Origin: Euglena gracilis
Taxonomy: Eukaryota; Euglenida; Euglenophyceae; Euglenales
DNA length: 64,000 bases
Assembly: GCA_039621445.1 (NCBI GenBank)
Contig: CP154956.1
Span: forward strand, 18,891,285 to 18,955,284
Direction of reading: 5' to 3'
Shown here: piece by piece, positions 43,860 through 54,245 of the stretch
Position numbering within the stretch: position 1 is the stretch's first letter
How the letters are laid out: every line of letters begins with the position of its first letter
Position numbers and translations under genes: made by a program
Notes under the pieces: generated by a model
The model's input: the letters and a program-made list of their open reading frames with translations, nothing else
Told to the model about the DNA's origin: nothing
Database searches by the model: none

Positions 43860-44115
43860 AGGAAAGTCCCACCCCTGGGGGGGTTCCCTGGGCTGGCGGG
43901 GGGGGGGTCAGGTTTTGGGGTGGATAGTTTTTTAGTTTTCTCTCTGGCGCCGAAGGTGCCAGGACTGGAAAATGGCCATTTTCAGGGGAAATTTGGTTTG
44001 GTCGGCAGGCACCGGGGCCCGAAACAGACCCCTACAGGGGTGCGTGCCCACGGCAGGCATCCCCCCAGGGTTGCTATGGGCAGGTGCCCCTTGAACAAGG
44101 CATCCCCCCAGAGAT
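43860..44115. repeat. G/C-run dispersed repeat (family F)
   Basis: G runs at 43877 and 43901-43909, then TGGCGCCGAAGGTGCCAGG, AAAATGGCCATTTTCAGG, GGTCGGCAGGCACCGGGG and GGGCAGGTGCCCC. It is one of the most complete copies: hairpin core, AATGGCCATTTTC word and GCAGGC word in the same order as at 25979-26110. Confidence 0.65.
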
Positions 44116-44149
44116 GGTAAAAAGAAGCGTGATTGGTACAAAGCAAAAT

Positions 44150-44341
44150 GTAACCCCCCCCAAATGGCCTGGTGGGGTGGGGTGGGGTGCCAGGTTATTG
44201 GAACCAACTGCTGGCCCTGCCCCCCTGCCAGGTTAATTAGGTACCAAGTTATTGGAACCATCTTTCTTTCCCCTCCCCCCACCAAGTTATTCGGCCACTG
44301 CCAGGAGCAAGGGCCCCGCCAGATTACTCTGGGGGGTTAAC
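44150..44341. mobile_element. Family C element with CCAGGTTATTGG motif
   Basis: Ends GTAACCCCCCCC and GGGGGGTTAAC. The motifs CAGGTTATTGGAACC, AAGTTATTGGAACC and CCAAGTTATTCGGCC repeat inside. About 75 percent alike to 49704-49931, including the GCCACTGCCAGGAGCAAGG word. No coding sequence, no clear target duplication. Confidence 0.7.
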
Positions 44342-44479
44342 ATGGTCGCTGAGCTCCTATCTCTATCTTTAGAGTCAGAGCGAAGCTAAACACCGGGGAA
44401 AAGGGAGTAGAACCCCCCCGCCCCCCCCCCTGAATAGACCACAAAAACCGCGGATTATCACCATGACCCCAGTCGTTTC

Positions 44480-45720
44480 CCGGTTTTTTTTCTGTCACGA
44501 GCGACTGGCTCCCGAGTTTCCAAATCACCTCCGTTTGACCCCCAACTCCCCGCCATGCCCGAGTTATTCAACCGTGAAGGGGTCCAAACTGGGTAGGATT
44601 GCCCCCCTCCCAGTTTTGACTCTGCCATTTAGCTGGGGTGAAATATTTGGTCAAAAAAATAGATTTTTCTGAAATATCTCTAGAAAAAAGTACATTATTT
44701 CCGGAAATGTCGGTCTGACGAAATGAATGTACTCCCGGAGCTTTGTTGAAGTGCAGTTTTTTGCAGTTTTTTGCCGTTTTTTTTTTGCAGTTTTTTGCCG
44801 TTTTTTTTTGCAGTTTTTTGCAGTTTTTCGCAGTGCAGTTTTTGACCGGCCCATGTGCAGTTTTGCCCCCCCCCCTGCCGGAAGCCCTATACGCTGACAC
44901 GCCTGGCCCGTGTTCTGACGCACTGTTCTGGCCCAAAACGGCCATTTTGGGGTGTTTTTGGGGCCGTTTTTGGGCCAAAAAAAATCGATTGTTTTCAAAA
45001 TATCTCGACAGTGAAGCAAAATCAAAGAACATGTCCGGAGAGCAAAAATGAAGCCCTCGGAACGCCCTATCCAACCATGGTTTATTTTTCCCCCAACTCT
45101 TCGTGAAGCCTGAGCTACGACCACTTTTCGGGCAATTTTGGCCCATTTCTGGGACCACTTTGGGCTGTTTTCGGGGTCAAAAAATCGGAAACATAAAATA
45201 TCTTGGAAATGAAGCAAAACCAAAGGAAATGTCCAGAGACCTGAAGCCCTTGGGACGCCCTATTCAACGGTATTGATATCCCCGCAATTCCCCGCCTAGC
45301 CCAAGATTGGGCGATTATGGCCCAAAACAGCACGCTTCCGTTTTCGGCCCTTTTTTTGCGCCAAAAAAAAATATTTCCAAAAAATTGTTCAAAATGTTCG
45401 GGAATCAATGGAGTTGTCCGCAGATTTAAATTGAAGCCCCTAAAGTGCCCTATCCAACAGTATTTTGATTTCTCCGCAGCTCCCCACCTCGCCCGAGTTA
45501 CGGCCATTTTTCAGCCAATTTTGGTCATTTTGAACAGCTTTGTCCTGTTTTGATTGGCCGTTTTTTGGACATTTTCAGGTCAAAAAGTCAGAAAAAATTC
45601 GGGGAAAAAATGCCCAAAACGATGTTTTTTTGGCCTCCCGGACCTGAAAAAAACTGTTTTTGAGCCGAAAGTGAGGTTTTTTGCCTCATGTTTTCGGCCG
45701 TCGGGCCGCTGGGCCAGGCT
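44480..45720. repeat. Array of ~180-bp units (family E), with an insertion
   Basis: The reverse complement of the array at 1210-2120, with the leader segment (GTCACGAGCGACTGG, CACCTCCGTTTGACCC) at its start. Units carry CTTGGGACGCCCTATTC-type, CCCGAGTTACGGCC-type and TTTTTGGCGCC/TTCAAAATGTT-type boxes around 45050, 45240 and 45440. A family B-like end lies within it at 44741-44877. No coding capacity. Confidence 0.7.
44741..44877. mobile_element. Truncated family B element inside the family E array
   Basis: TGCAGTTTTTTGC-type words lead to GCAGTGCAGTTTTTGACC, then GTGCAG, a C run and CTG: the right end of a family B element nearly identical to 6625-6669. The left CAGGG end is missing. CCCGGAG precedes and CCGGAAG follows. 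Uninterrupted family E sequence at about 1935 and 16030 reads CC(C/T)GGAGGCCCTCTATC, showing the site before insertion. Confidence 0.7.
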
Positions 45721-46441
45721 GGGCCGGGCTGCAGTATGGCACCATCACACGCATAAAGAGCTCAGCACAACACAAAACCTGGTTTTGGAGACCCATATTT
45801 TAGGGTTTTTGGCCTATTTTTGACCACAGCCCATCTGATACGTTTAACTTGCAAATTTGGTCCCCCAAGGCTGACCTGCAAGATTGGCTTCAGTTGCAGG
45901 CATACGTTTGCACTTGTTCCCACCATTCACTGCTTCACCAATGTTCCCTGGGAACCCCCTGCTCTGTATCCCTTTGCCCTGAATCACAAGCCCCATCCTT
46001 CTCTTTCTTTTTCCTCTTCTTGTTGTTTTTTCATGCAGGGAATTTCTTACGCCGGAGGCTGCTAACTCTGTGGCCGTGGGGTCAGCCGGTCAGCACCCTT
46101 TTCCAGCCAGCAGATCCAAGCCGGGGGGGGGGGAGGTCGAGTGGAAATAAAGTCTGACCAGTCCGGAGCAGTGTGTGGACAGCAACCGGACCAACTTTGG
46201 CACAAAAAAAGGCACAGAAATTTTTTTGAAAATGGGTCAAAACAATGTCCAAAATTGTTTTTTGGGGTTTTGTGTGGTTTTTCGAAATTCCGTGAAAATC
46301 TGTGCCGCAGAGGGATGGCCGTGGGGTTTCTCCCCACCCGGCCGTTCTTGGCTTGGGGTCGCTGGCCTCCGCAGAGTGTCGTCGTCGGCGTTGCTGGCAA
46401 CACCCACACCCCGCGGCTGTGCTACCGTTCCCCCTGTTTGC

Positions 46442-46445
<4 letters not shown>

Positions 46446-46519
<74 letters not shown>

Positions 46520-46600
46520 ACACACGCAACACACACGCAACACACACACACACACACAACACACACAGACACACACACACACATTCACACATTCACATCA
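46446..46600. repeat. (CA)n microsatellite
   Basis: About 37 CA dinucleotides followed by CA-rich imperfect repeats. His/Thr frames and their Cys/Val antisense are artefacts. Confidence 0.95.
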
Positions 46601-46667
46601 TCCAGATTCGGTGACAGACATTCCTTGCTCAAATAGTGATCCCCCCTGGTCCACCCCAACCCGCCAG

Positions 46668-46832
46668 ATATAGATATAGATATGGATATGGATATAGATA
46701 CAGATATAGATACAGATACAGATATAGATATAGATACAGACATAGATATAGATTTAGATGTAGATATATATATATACAGATATAGATATAGATATAGATA
46801 CAGATATAGATATAGATATAGATATAGAAGTA
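46668..46832. repeat. (GATATA)n hexamer-like microsatellite
   Basis: Tandem GATATA units with GATACA variants. The stop-free frames on both strands come from the unit. A TATG/TACG tract follows at 47020-47060. Confidence 0.95.
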
Positions 46833-49149
46833 CATACATGTACATATGTATACAAACATGCATGCATATCTGTGTGTATGGCAGGGATTTACCAGTTATC
46901 CCCCCAGGGGGGTCCATTAGTAGTGAACATCGGGGCGGGATCCAACGTTTGATGATGGCAGGTAGTGCCCGAATAACGGGGCAGGGGGGAGGGTCAACAA
47001 GATGGTGCCAGTAACGGGGTATGTATGTATGTACGTATGCATGTATGTACGTATGTATATGTGTGTACATGTATACATATATACATCCCCCCCGACTCTT
47101 GACCCTTACATGGCCTTTCCTTCAAACACGGCCCAGGGCATGGGGGGGAGTTAATGCATCGAGCGACACGGGAGGTGTCATACTCCGTGTGTGTCCCATG
47201 TGTAAACGCCGTTGAAACTAGCAAGGTGAATGACAGAAGCAACAGACAAAAATAACACACCAATGACAGCAAGGTGAAAATTCGCACATCTGCAGGGGGT
47301 TGACCATAGTCGTCCGACGCCGGAACCCCCCTCCCGTTGGGTCTGGGCTTTGGCGCAAAGCGCCAGAAAATTTACAGGAAATGCCCTTAGACGGTCCTTT
47401 TGTAAGGGGTCTCGTGCCGAGCTAAGTGGGAGGGACACCCCTCTTCCCTCCCCGGGGGTCTTATAAAGAAGCCTGCCTGGAGGTAATGAGAGTGCAGTGC
47501 CGCACAGAGCGTTCGCATGAAGGCAATGGTCTTGTAAGGTAGCCCAACACCATCCCGACAGACCAGTCGGCGTGTGGGAAATTTTACCTTGGTTTTATCA
47601 AGTATCGTGAAAATTGAAGGTGCTGCTTTGCTTTCAGAATTTTTGAATCAGAATTTCGTAAGAATTAAGAATACCCCCTCGTCACTTTCATGAAAGACCC
47701 CTCCCATCCCTCCCATTCACACATGAAAAATCCAGAGGAAAACAAGCCATTAAAGGGGGAGAAAGCGGTCGACTTCGGTTAATTACTGCTCAAAACAGAC
47801 AACATATTGTATAATGAGTTTTGTTGTGTAATGAAAACTTCTGGAGGTTTCAAATTTGCAATTTGATATCAGCCTTTAATCCACCCCACATCATTTGGCT
47901 TACTACCCATCATAGCAGGTGTGAGGGTGTGGATGTCTTTCCCTCTCCCATGTCTGACAGACCACGGTCCAACAAAAGCTCCCCGGTGCTGTCGAGACAG
48001 GTTTTGTTTCCTAACACTGATATGGATGGGGGGGATGTGAATGGACGCTCCTGTCAAATTGGCCGCTGTTGATGGTGGCATGACTGCTTTTCTTGTCTGG
48101 CACCGAAGTCACTCGAATCCCACCTTTTACCATTCTTTAAGGTGTGACAGACCCCCACTCCGGGTGGGTGGCGGGTTTTTTTTGCAGCGATTGATTTATT
48201 GGTTTTGGGGCAGCCAGATTGCCCTCCCCAAAGACCCAGCACCTGGATGTTTTTTTTTAAAGTATTGGCCGCAATCCATTGCTGTTGGGCCATTTTGGTC
48301 CGAGTGGTCAAAGTAACATACCCCAGGGGGGTCAGGTTTCAACAGTGACCGGTTTCAGTGGCGACTGACTGGTTTTCGGAATGGATCCCCCCCCCCCCGA
48401 GACCCAATTATTAACCGACCCCCCCCCCGGGGTCCAGCAAGCAACAAGTCATGGTTTGGTAACCAACCTCTGCTTGGAGTTTTTCGGCTGCCTCTTCTCC
48501 TTTCCACCGAGCCTGCCCCCGCAAGTTTCCCTGGGGGTGCCTTCCCTCCCCTAACCACCGGGCACCGGCCCCCCCCCCTGAAGGGCCACCCCCCGCCCTT
48601 CCTCTCGCACCCCCTCGGGGTCGCTACCCACCGCCGTGCCGTGCCCTGACCTCGTGTGTCTCACTCCCGGACCCTGGCTCCCATCTCTTTGCTGCTTGGG
48701 ACACCAAAGGAGGCTTCTTATGAACTTGGAAGACCCTCCGGGGGGGGGGGGTCCGGGACGAGCCCCCCCCCCCTTCTCTTCAGGCTGGAGGGTTCATTGC
48801 AAGAGGTCTGGGTACAGATTGACAGCCCAATTTGGGGGGGGTTCTGCCCCCCTGGGTGGGGAGGACACCTTCCTGGAGGTTTTGAAAGGAGCCAGTGTCG
48901 GAGTCGACAAGCATATTTGACACCGGCCTGGCAGATTGAGGTTTAATACCCTACAAGGGGGGAGGATCACGGACCCCGCTCCCCTTCCGGGGTTCAGGAT
49001 GAAGTCCCCTTCCTGGGCAGGGGCCCCATGGGTGGCAAAATGGCTAAACCTGGGGTGAAGAAAAATCGAAGTAATAAAAAAAACCAAAGATCGGGTGATG
49101 GCGCAAAAAATTCGGCCCAAAGTGAGCCGATTTTAAGTATTATTCCAAT

Positions 49150-49285
49150 TTGTTTAGTTTATGTTGAAACTGTGGTAACAACAATACGTCACCATCCAGC
49201 AACACTTGTAGATTACTGGATTATCAAATTTGCTTGTCAGAGTTCTGGGCTGGCAAAACAGGTCCTGTCAAGAAAAGTGCTGACG
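49150..49285. repeat. Dispersed repeat pair, copy 1
   Basis: The words GTGGTAACAACAATA, CACCATCCAGCA, GATTACTGGATTATCAAATTT and TCTGGGCTGGCAAA occur in order. The same words appear in reverse complement at about 52490-52625. The pair is about 70 percent alike by eye. The frames across both (for example WIIKFACQSSGLAKQV) are similar too, so a decayed coding segment is possible, but no family is recognised. Confidence 0.5.
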
Positions 49286-49703
49286 CGGCACCCGATTCCG
49301 AACTTTGCCACATTCAGTCAGACATCCTACCGACGCCAACTTAGTAAACAATCTTTTTGTGCCTTTTCCATTGAGAATTCAGAAACGTAAAATGAGTTTG
49401 TCAAATGCAACATGTCCATTTAAATCTGTATAATTTTCATTGCGAGGAGTTGGGCGGCACAAGGGGCTGCGTGACAATTGTCCGTCCGTTTCGGAGTCAA
49501 GGGTTTCTGGGGGCACCTCCCCTTGTTGTTGTTTTTTTGGTGGATAAAAGGAGCATATATATGTTTGCACTTTCGCACACAGAATCTCAAAAAATTCGAT
49601 TTTCGATTCGATTTTCCTGCGTAATAATCATTTTTTTTTTGAAAATAATATTTTTTGAAGCTTTGGACACACCCAGGTGAATGGATGCCAAATTTTCAGG
49701 TCC

Positions 49704-49931
49704 GAAACCCCCCCAAATAACCTGGCGGGGTTTCAGGTTATTGGAACCAGCTTTTGGCCTTGCCCCCCTGCCAGGTTATTTGGGCCCTTTTTTTTCAGTG
49801 ATGTCAGAACTTTGCCTTAAAAAAGGGGGTGCCAAGTTATTGGAACTATCTTTTTTTCCCCCCCCCCCCCGCCAAGCTATTCGGCCACTACCAGGAGCAA
49901 GGGCCCCGCCAGGTTATTTGGGAGGGTTAAC
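49704..49931. mobile_element. Family C element with CAGGTTATT motif
   Basis: GAAACCCCCCCAAATAACCTGG at the left (20-base inner match CCAAATAACCTGGCGGGG) pairs with CCCCGCCAGGTTATTTGGG and GGGTTAAC at the right. Internal AGGTTATTGGAAC, AGGTTATTTGGG and AAGTTATTGGAAC copies occur. Sister of 44150-44341. Confidence 0.75.
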
Positions 49932-51049
49932 AATAAAACTCTGTGCTCTTGTCCAGGTTCGGGAACAGCACCACTACTCTGGTGCTTGCCTTGTTATCCT
50001 TGTTATCTTGTTGTTTTTGGGGCGATTTTGGAATTCTCCATATCAGAATAATGAGGATATCGGGGCACAAAATGATCATATTGGTTTTATCAACTTTTAT
50101 CGAGGATATCGGGTGGTCAATCTATCCAAATTTATCGGAACCCCCCCTAAACCCAATATATCAATATCATCCTTGGCCAGGGAATGGAGAAAAATGATTT
50201 GGGCGGGATATTTGTTGGGAGGGGAGGGGCGAAAAGTCGCTCCGTGTTACGGCCAGGCGGCCAAAGCAATCATTTCCTTCGCCCCCTGCCGCAGGTGTTG
50301 CACAATGTTCCCCACTGAGGGCTCGTAGCCGGTCTCTATTTGTTGCCCAAGATGAAAAGGTGTGTGCAGCGCTCTTCATTCTGGCTAAATATAAAATTTC
50401 CATTTTGAATCTGCGTTATTCTTTGTCACCTGTGTAATAATCAAATGTATTTCTCCTTGACTGTTATTTACCAAACAGGTTGTACCGGTCCCACCCCATT
50501 TGACGAGAATTTGGCTCCCCCTGGGTGCTCCCATTCTGCCTTGCAAACTTTTTTCCATTTTAGGCTTGTTGTCAAGCCGCCCGCCGAATTTCATATCATG
50601 CAATTTTGGCCTCAAAAGTTCTGCTCCAGGTCTTGCACTCGACCTTGACGTGGGCCAAATGCTAGAGGCAAGACCCCGAGGGGGGGATCATCTGCACATG
50701 TTTTCAAACAAATCGAAAAAATGAACGTTTTTTTAGATCCGCATGGTTTCACCACTAATGAATGGATTTATAATTGCTCCCCATGGGCACTTTGATCCCA
50801 AAGAGTTGTGCAAAGAGTGGCTTTTTCCGAGGTTCGTCAAATCGTGGGGAAATTCATGCCATGGTGTAGATCGGGAGATGGCACAGTCCACGGTGCATCA
50901 AATGGCAGTGTTTTTGCGTTGTGGGCCGCATTGAACCTTCAGCTGAGCCTGGGTGGGGAGGGTACAGGACGCACTCCATGCATTGCGGATTGTGAGGTGT
51001 GGGTTTCCTTCCGGGGTGGTGCCGGCTTTCCTGGTTGGCCCTTCCTTAG

Positions 51050-51174
51050 CGCCGTGTCGCTCTCCAGCCAAGGGCTCTCTCCTTCGTCTCTCCCAGAGCC
51101 CCCTCCCCGGCATTGGGCCGCGCCGCCCCGTCCGCCTCTCCCCCCCAGCGGGCCCCCTCCCCCCACCCAGGGCC
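51050..51174 (+). CDS. Proline-rich linker exon
   Basis: After CCCTTCCTTAG the frame (one leading base) reads AVSLSSQGLSPSSLPEPPPR, then HWAAPPRPPLPPSGPPPPTQ, to GTATGG at 51175 (phase 1). The incoming phase 2 matches exon 40785. High GC third positions and proline clusters resemble the exons at 35595 and 40649. The outgoing phase does not match 53100, so either another small exon lies between or a border is wrong. Confidence 0.45.
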
Positions 51175-53099
51175 GTATGGGGCCGAGGCCGCCCTTAGGG
51201 TGCAGGCTGAAGCGAAAGAAACATCCAATGTTTTCTTGTATTTTGTATTTTGTATCTTATTTAATTTTGTATTTTAATTTTAAAAGTTTTTGCATTTTAT
51301 ATTCATTTTATTTATTTATTTGTATTTTTTTTGTTTTATTTATTACTGTTTATTTTTCTTGGAAGCCACCAGGGTTCCTCCTTATTTTCAAGATTTTTTT
51401 CCCTTTTTTTTTTGAGCGCTGGCCCCTTTTCAAGCTGCTACGGGAATGGATGCCCGGAAATTTTTTCTCAATTATCCAACCTCATTTTTTCCCTAGCCCA
51501 GCAACACCCCAGGTCTTTAAAGAAATGTATGGTTTGGGTTGGAACCCGCGATGAATTTTTGGGCCCATAATCAATGGGTTTCGGAAAGATTTATTTAAAT
51601 CATGAGAGTGGCGTAGTTGTCGATTGATTGTGGGTGGTGGATTTTGAGAAGCAAAAGAGCGATGGGATTTTACGGGAATCCGCTTTTTTAAACGCTCTGG
51701 TTTCATTTTTTCCTGAACGTTTTCCACATTTCTGTTTTTTTATATTTCTTTTTTCACCGTTTTTAAGGTATTGCCCCTGTTTTTTTCTAATATTTCTAAT
51801 TTATTTATTTTTTGTCATTTTCTTTTTTTTTTCACCTGGAAGAGTTGATGGGATGTGCCCTATCCGGTCAGCTTTGTCCGCCCACATGGCCCGCCCACAT
51901 GGCCGTGGGGGCAGCCCACAAACCGCGCAAAGCCGCCCACCACCGCGGCCGGCACCCTCCCCGGCGTAGGCCACATCCCGGCCCTCACCACCGACACCGT
52001 CCGGTGCGTCTGGCGGCACTCGGAGTGCTAGAACGGTGCTTTACCCCAATCAAAATTGCCAAACAAAACCGGCACCGACGGCACCAGAATAAAATTCATT
52101 TCTTTTATTTGTTTTATTTAAAATATTTTCTTATGTTACAAAGAAATATTTTTATATTTAAAAAACGGGTGTCTCTAGCCGCCTAATGCTTACCCAGCGC
52201 GCCCCCCCGCAGGAAGCAAACGTGCGCAAACGTGTACCCCAGTCCTGGCCCATCTGTCACGTGACAGCCTTCCTGTCGCATTCTGCAGGCGACGTCTGGC
52301 ACTCCAAGATTGCAGCAACGTGCCAGACGACCTCCGCGGCAAGAAGTCTGGAGGGACCCCGCGGGTGTGGGGGAGGTTCCTCCAGAATGAACGCGACGAC
52401 CTCTCTCCACTGGTGTAGGACAATGTTCCAGTGGTTGATGGAACAGAAGGCATTTCCGCGACTATTGCGGACTGCTACGGTATTTCAACATGGTTTGCCA
52501 GCCCTGAACTCTCTCTTGAGCAAGCAAATTTGACGACCCAGCAATCCAGAAAGACTGCTGAATGATGGCATATTGTTGTTACCATGTAAAGTGAATCAAA
52601 ACAGTTTGGAACAGAAATTGAACCAGCTTCACGGTGTATGTCGGAATATTGCCCAGGCATCGGTCCCAAGGCAGTTAACCAGTTGGAGAAAGGCTCACAC
52701 GATGTTTTTGTTCTAATTTCCCATGAAGATTAATCCCCCAAACAACCTGGCCGATGCCAAACCATCCCAATCCCAACTTTATGGATGATGGGTGCTTGGG
52801 GGGGGGGGGTCCAACCACGCCACCCTACCCCCCCCCGTTTCCACAATTGCACCGATTTTTTGTTTGCATTTTTTTATTTTTAGGTCAAGATTTTCCTTTT
52901 GCCATGTGTGACCACCAGCGGTGATAACAATAATTGTCTTTTTCAATACACCGTTATTATAATAATTTATTATATTTTTTAATTGATTACAATTTTTCAT
53001 ATTGATTAAATAGATTATTGAATTTATTTTAATTTTTAATATACCTTTAGTTTTTTAAATATACCGTTGGGCCCCCCCTGCCCCTCCGTCGCCCCGCAG
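51175..53099. other. Intron with weak exon candidates
   Basis: AT-rich sequence at 51240-51480 and 51680-51830. GC-rich islands at 51840-52010 (frame TTAAGTLPGVGHIPALTTDT) and 52212-52420 (frame EANVRKRVPQSWPICHVTAF after CCCCGCAG) look exon-like but do not fit by phase. Family G-like C/G runs occur at 52798-52840, then AT-rich sequence to 53060. Confidence 0.35.
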
Positions 53100-53255
53100 G
53101 AGGCCGCCAAGCCGGAGCAGCGGGCCACACCCCGGCGTGGCCGGCCGGGCACCGCCGCCGCCCCCCCGGGGCCCCCGCAGGCGGTCCGGGTGATGCCCTC
53201 CACCGAAGTGCGCTTCCTGCTGGCCCGGGCCGGCCGCCGCAGTCGGTGGCGGCGG
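53100..53255 (+). CDS. Linker and first half of WD40 blade 1
   Basis: After GTCGCCCCGCAG the phase-0 frame reads EAAKPEQRATPRRGRPGTAA, then PPGPPQAVRVMPSTEVRFLL, then ARAGRRSRW. The first 30 residues are a basic, Pro/Ala-rich linker. VRVMPSTEVRFLLARAG has the pattern of the inner strands of the WD40 blades downstream (compare GGVLALLRAGG), and the outer strands follow in the next exon. The donor is GTGTTT at 53256 (52 codons), or GTCGGT a few bases earlier, which would fit the phase of exon 54166 better. Confidence 0.65.
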
Positions 53256-53504
53256 GTGTTTTAAGCGTGGCATAAACTGGGCGTTTGACATCGCATTGCA
53301 GTTGACACGTTGTCACATGCGGATGTTGCGACATGGATGGTGTGGCGGGAGTCATCACGAGGAGTACGAGTAGTAGGTTTTGTTGCTTCTTCGCGATGCA
53401 CATCGGGGAAATGCCCCGATTGACCATACGCGGTCAACGGGGTAGCTGTTCACCACGACGGTTTGACGGTATATCGGGAAACCGATATGCCGTCATATAT
53501 ATAC

Positions 53505-53562
53505 AAACACACACACACATGTATATATATATATATATACACACACACACATATACATATAT
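53505..53562. repeat. (CA)/(TA) microsatellite
   Basis: Alternating CACACA, TATATA and CATATA blocks. No coding signal. It lies in the intron between the two parts of WD40 blade 1. Confidence 0.9.
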
Positions 53563-54165
53563 ATGTCTCCATCATTCAGACCCAGGTCACAAATCTCGTT
53601 CATTTTGTGGATCACCACTCATGCAAAGTGTCCAAGATCTCGTTCACCCCAGCCTGGCCAACGCCATCGCGGTGTGCATCGTGTTGACAAGTGTCAAATT
53701 ATTAGAACACAGTTCTTCACAGTACGCCCCAAATTGAATTCCCCCCAAATACAAAACCCCCCTGGGGGACACCAGTGGCGCAAGTTGGGAAAATCCTGAA
53801 ATTTTGCCACTTTTCGACCGTTTAAACTATGAATTCGAAAAGTTTGGTCAGCTGGAGTTTTGTGTAAAATAGTTGAATGCTGGCTTGATGACTGAGAAAT
53901 TGGTGGGAAACGGCAGTATTTTCCGTCACGGAAGTTTGATTTTCCCGCCCAAATGCAAATGCCCCCTTTAATATAAAGCCATCCATGAGGGCTTTGAAAG
54001 CCTGACCCAAAAATAAAGGGGCGGGCTAATTTGGGGGGGGGTACGTTTCCCGTACAGTTTGCAAAATTGCATTATAATTAATTCTCCATCGTGCGAGATT
54101 TTAATTCGCTCACGGCAAGATGGACCCCCACCAGGGTGGGGTGCGGGGTGGGCTGCCCTCGTGAG

Positions 54166-54245
54166 GGAGGCGGCCCGCCGGCAGCGTGGGGGACGAGGTC
54201 TGGGCCGCGGAGCGAGACGGCCCCATCACCGTCCGTGACGCACAG
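54166..54245 (+). CDS. Second half of WD40 blade 1
   Basis: The frame after a GTGAG (or GGGAG) acceptor reads RRPAGSVGDEVWAAERDGPI then TVRDAQ, ending at GTGTGG (54246) in phase 0. 'VWAAERDGPITVRDAQ' is a WD40 strand pair (compare LWSASEDGTLRVWDVE at 58397). An in-frame TGA at 54162-54164 just upstream fixes the exon's left limit. With the end of exon 53100 it makes one full blade, so the propeller totals seven. Confidence 0.65.

Larger units (their letters stand above)
40786..51049. other. Very long intron (or intergenic gap), repeat-filled
   Basis: No exon was recognised across about 10 kb. It contains G/C runs at 40938-41060, the TA tract at 41232-41400, family A pieces at 41670-42250 and 42515-42700, TGCGCA words at 43165-43390, family F at 43860-44110, family C at 44150-44341, the family E array to 45720, CA and hexamer microsatellites at 46446-46830 and 47020-47060, and family C again at 49704-49931. 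The stretches 45730-46440, 47080-48340 and 49935-50990 show nothing recognisable. Confidence 0.5.

Noticed and set aside
51890-52003. Possible extra WD40 blade (GVGHIPALTTDTVRCVWRHS)
   Set aside because: The spacing is too short for a blade, the phases do not fit, and seven blades are already accounted for. It remains only a weak exon candidate.
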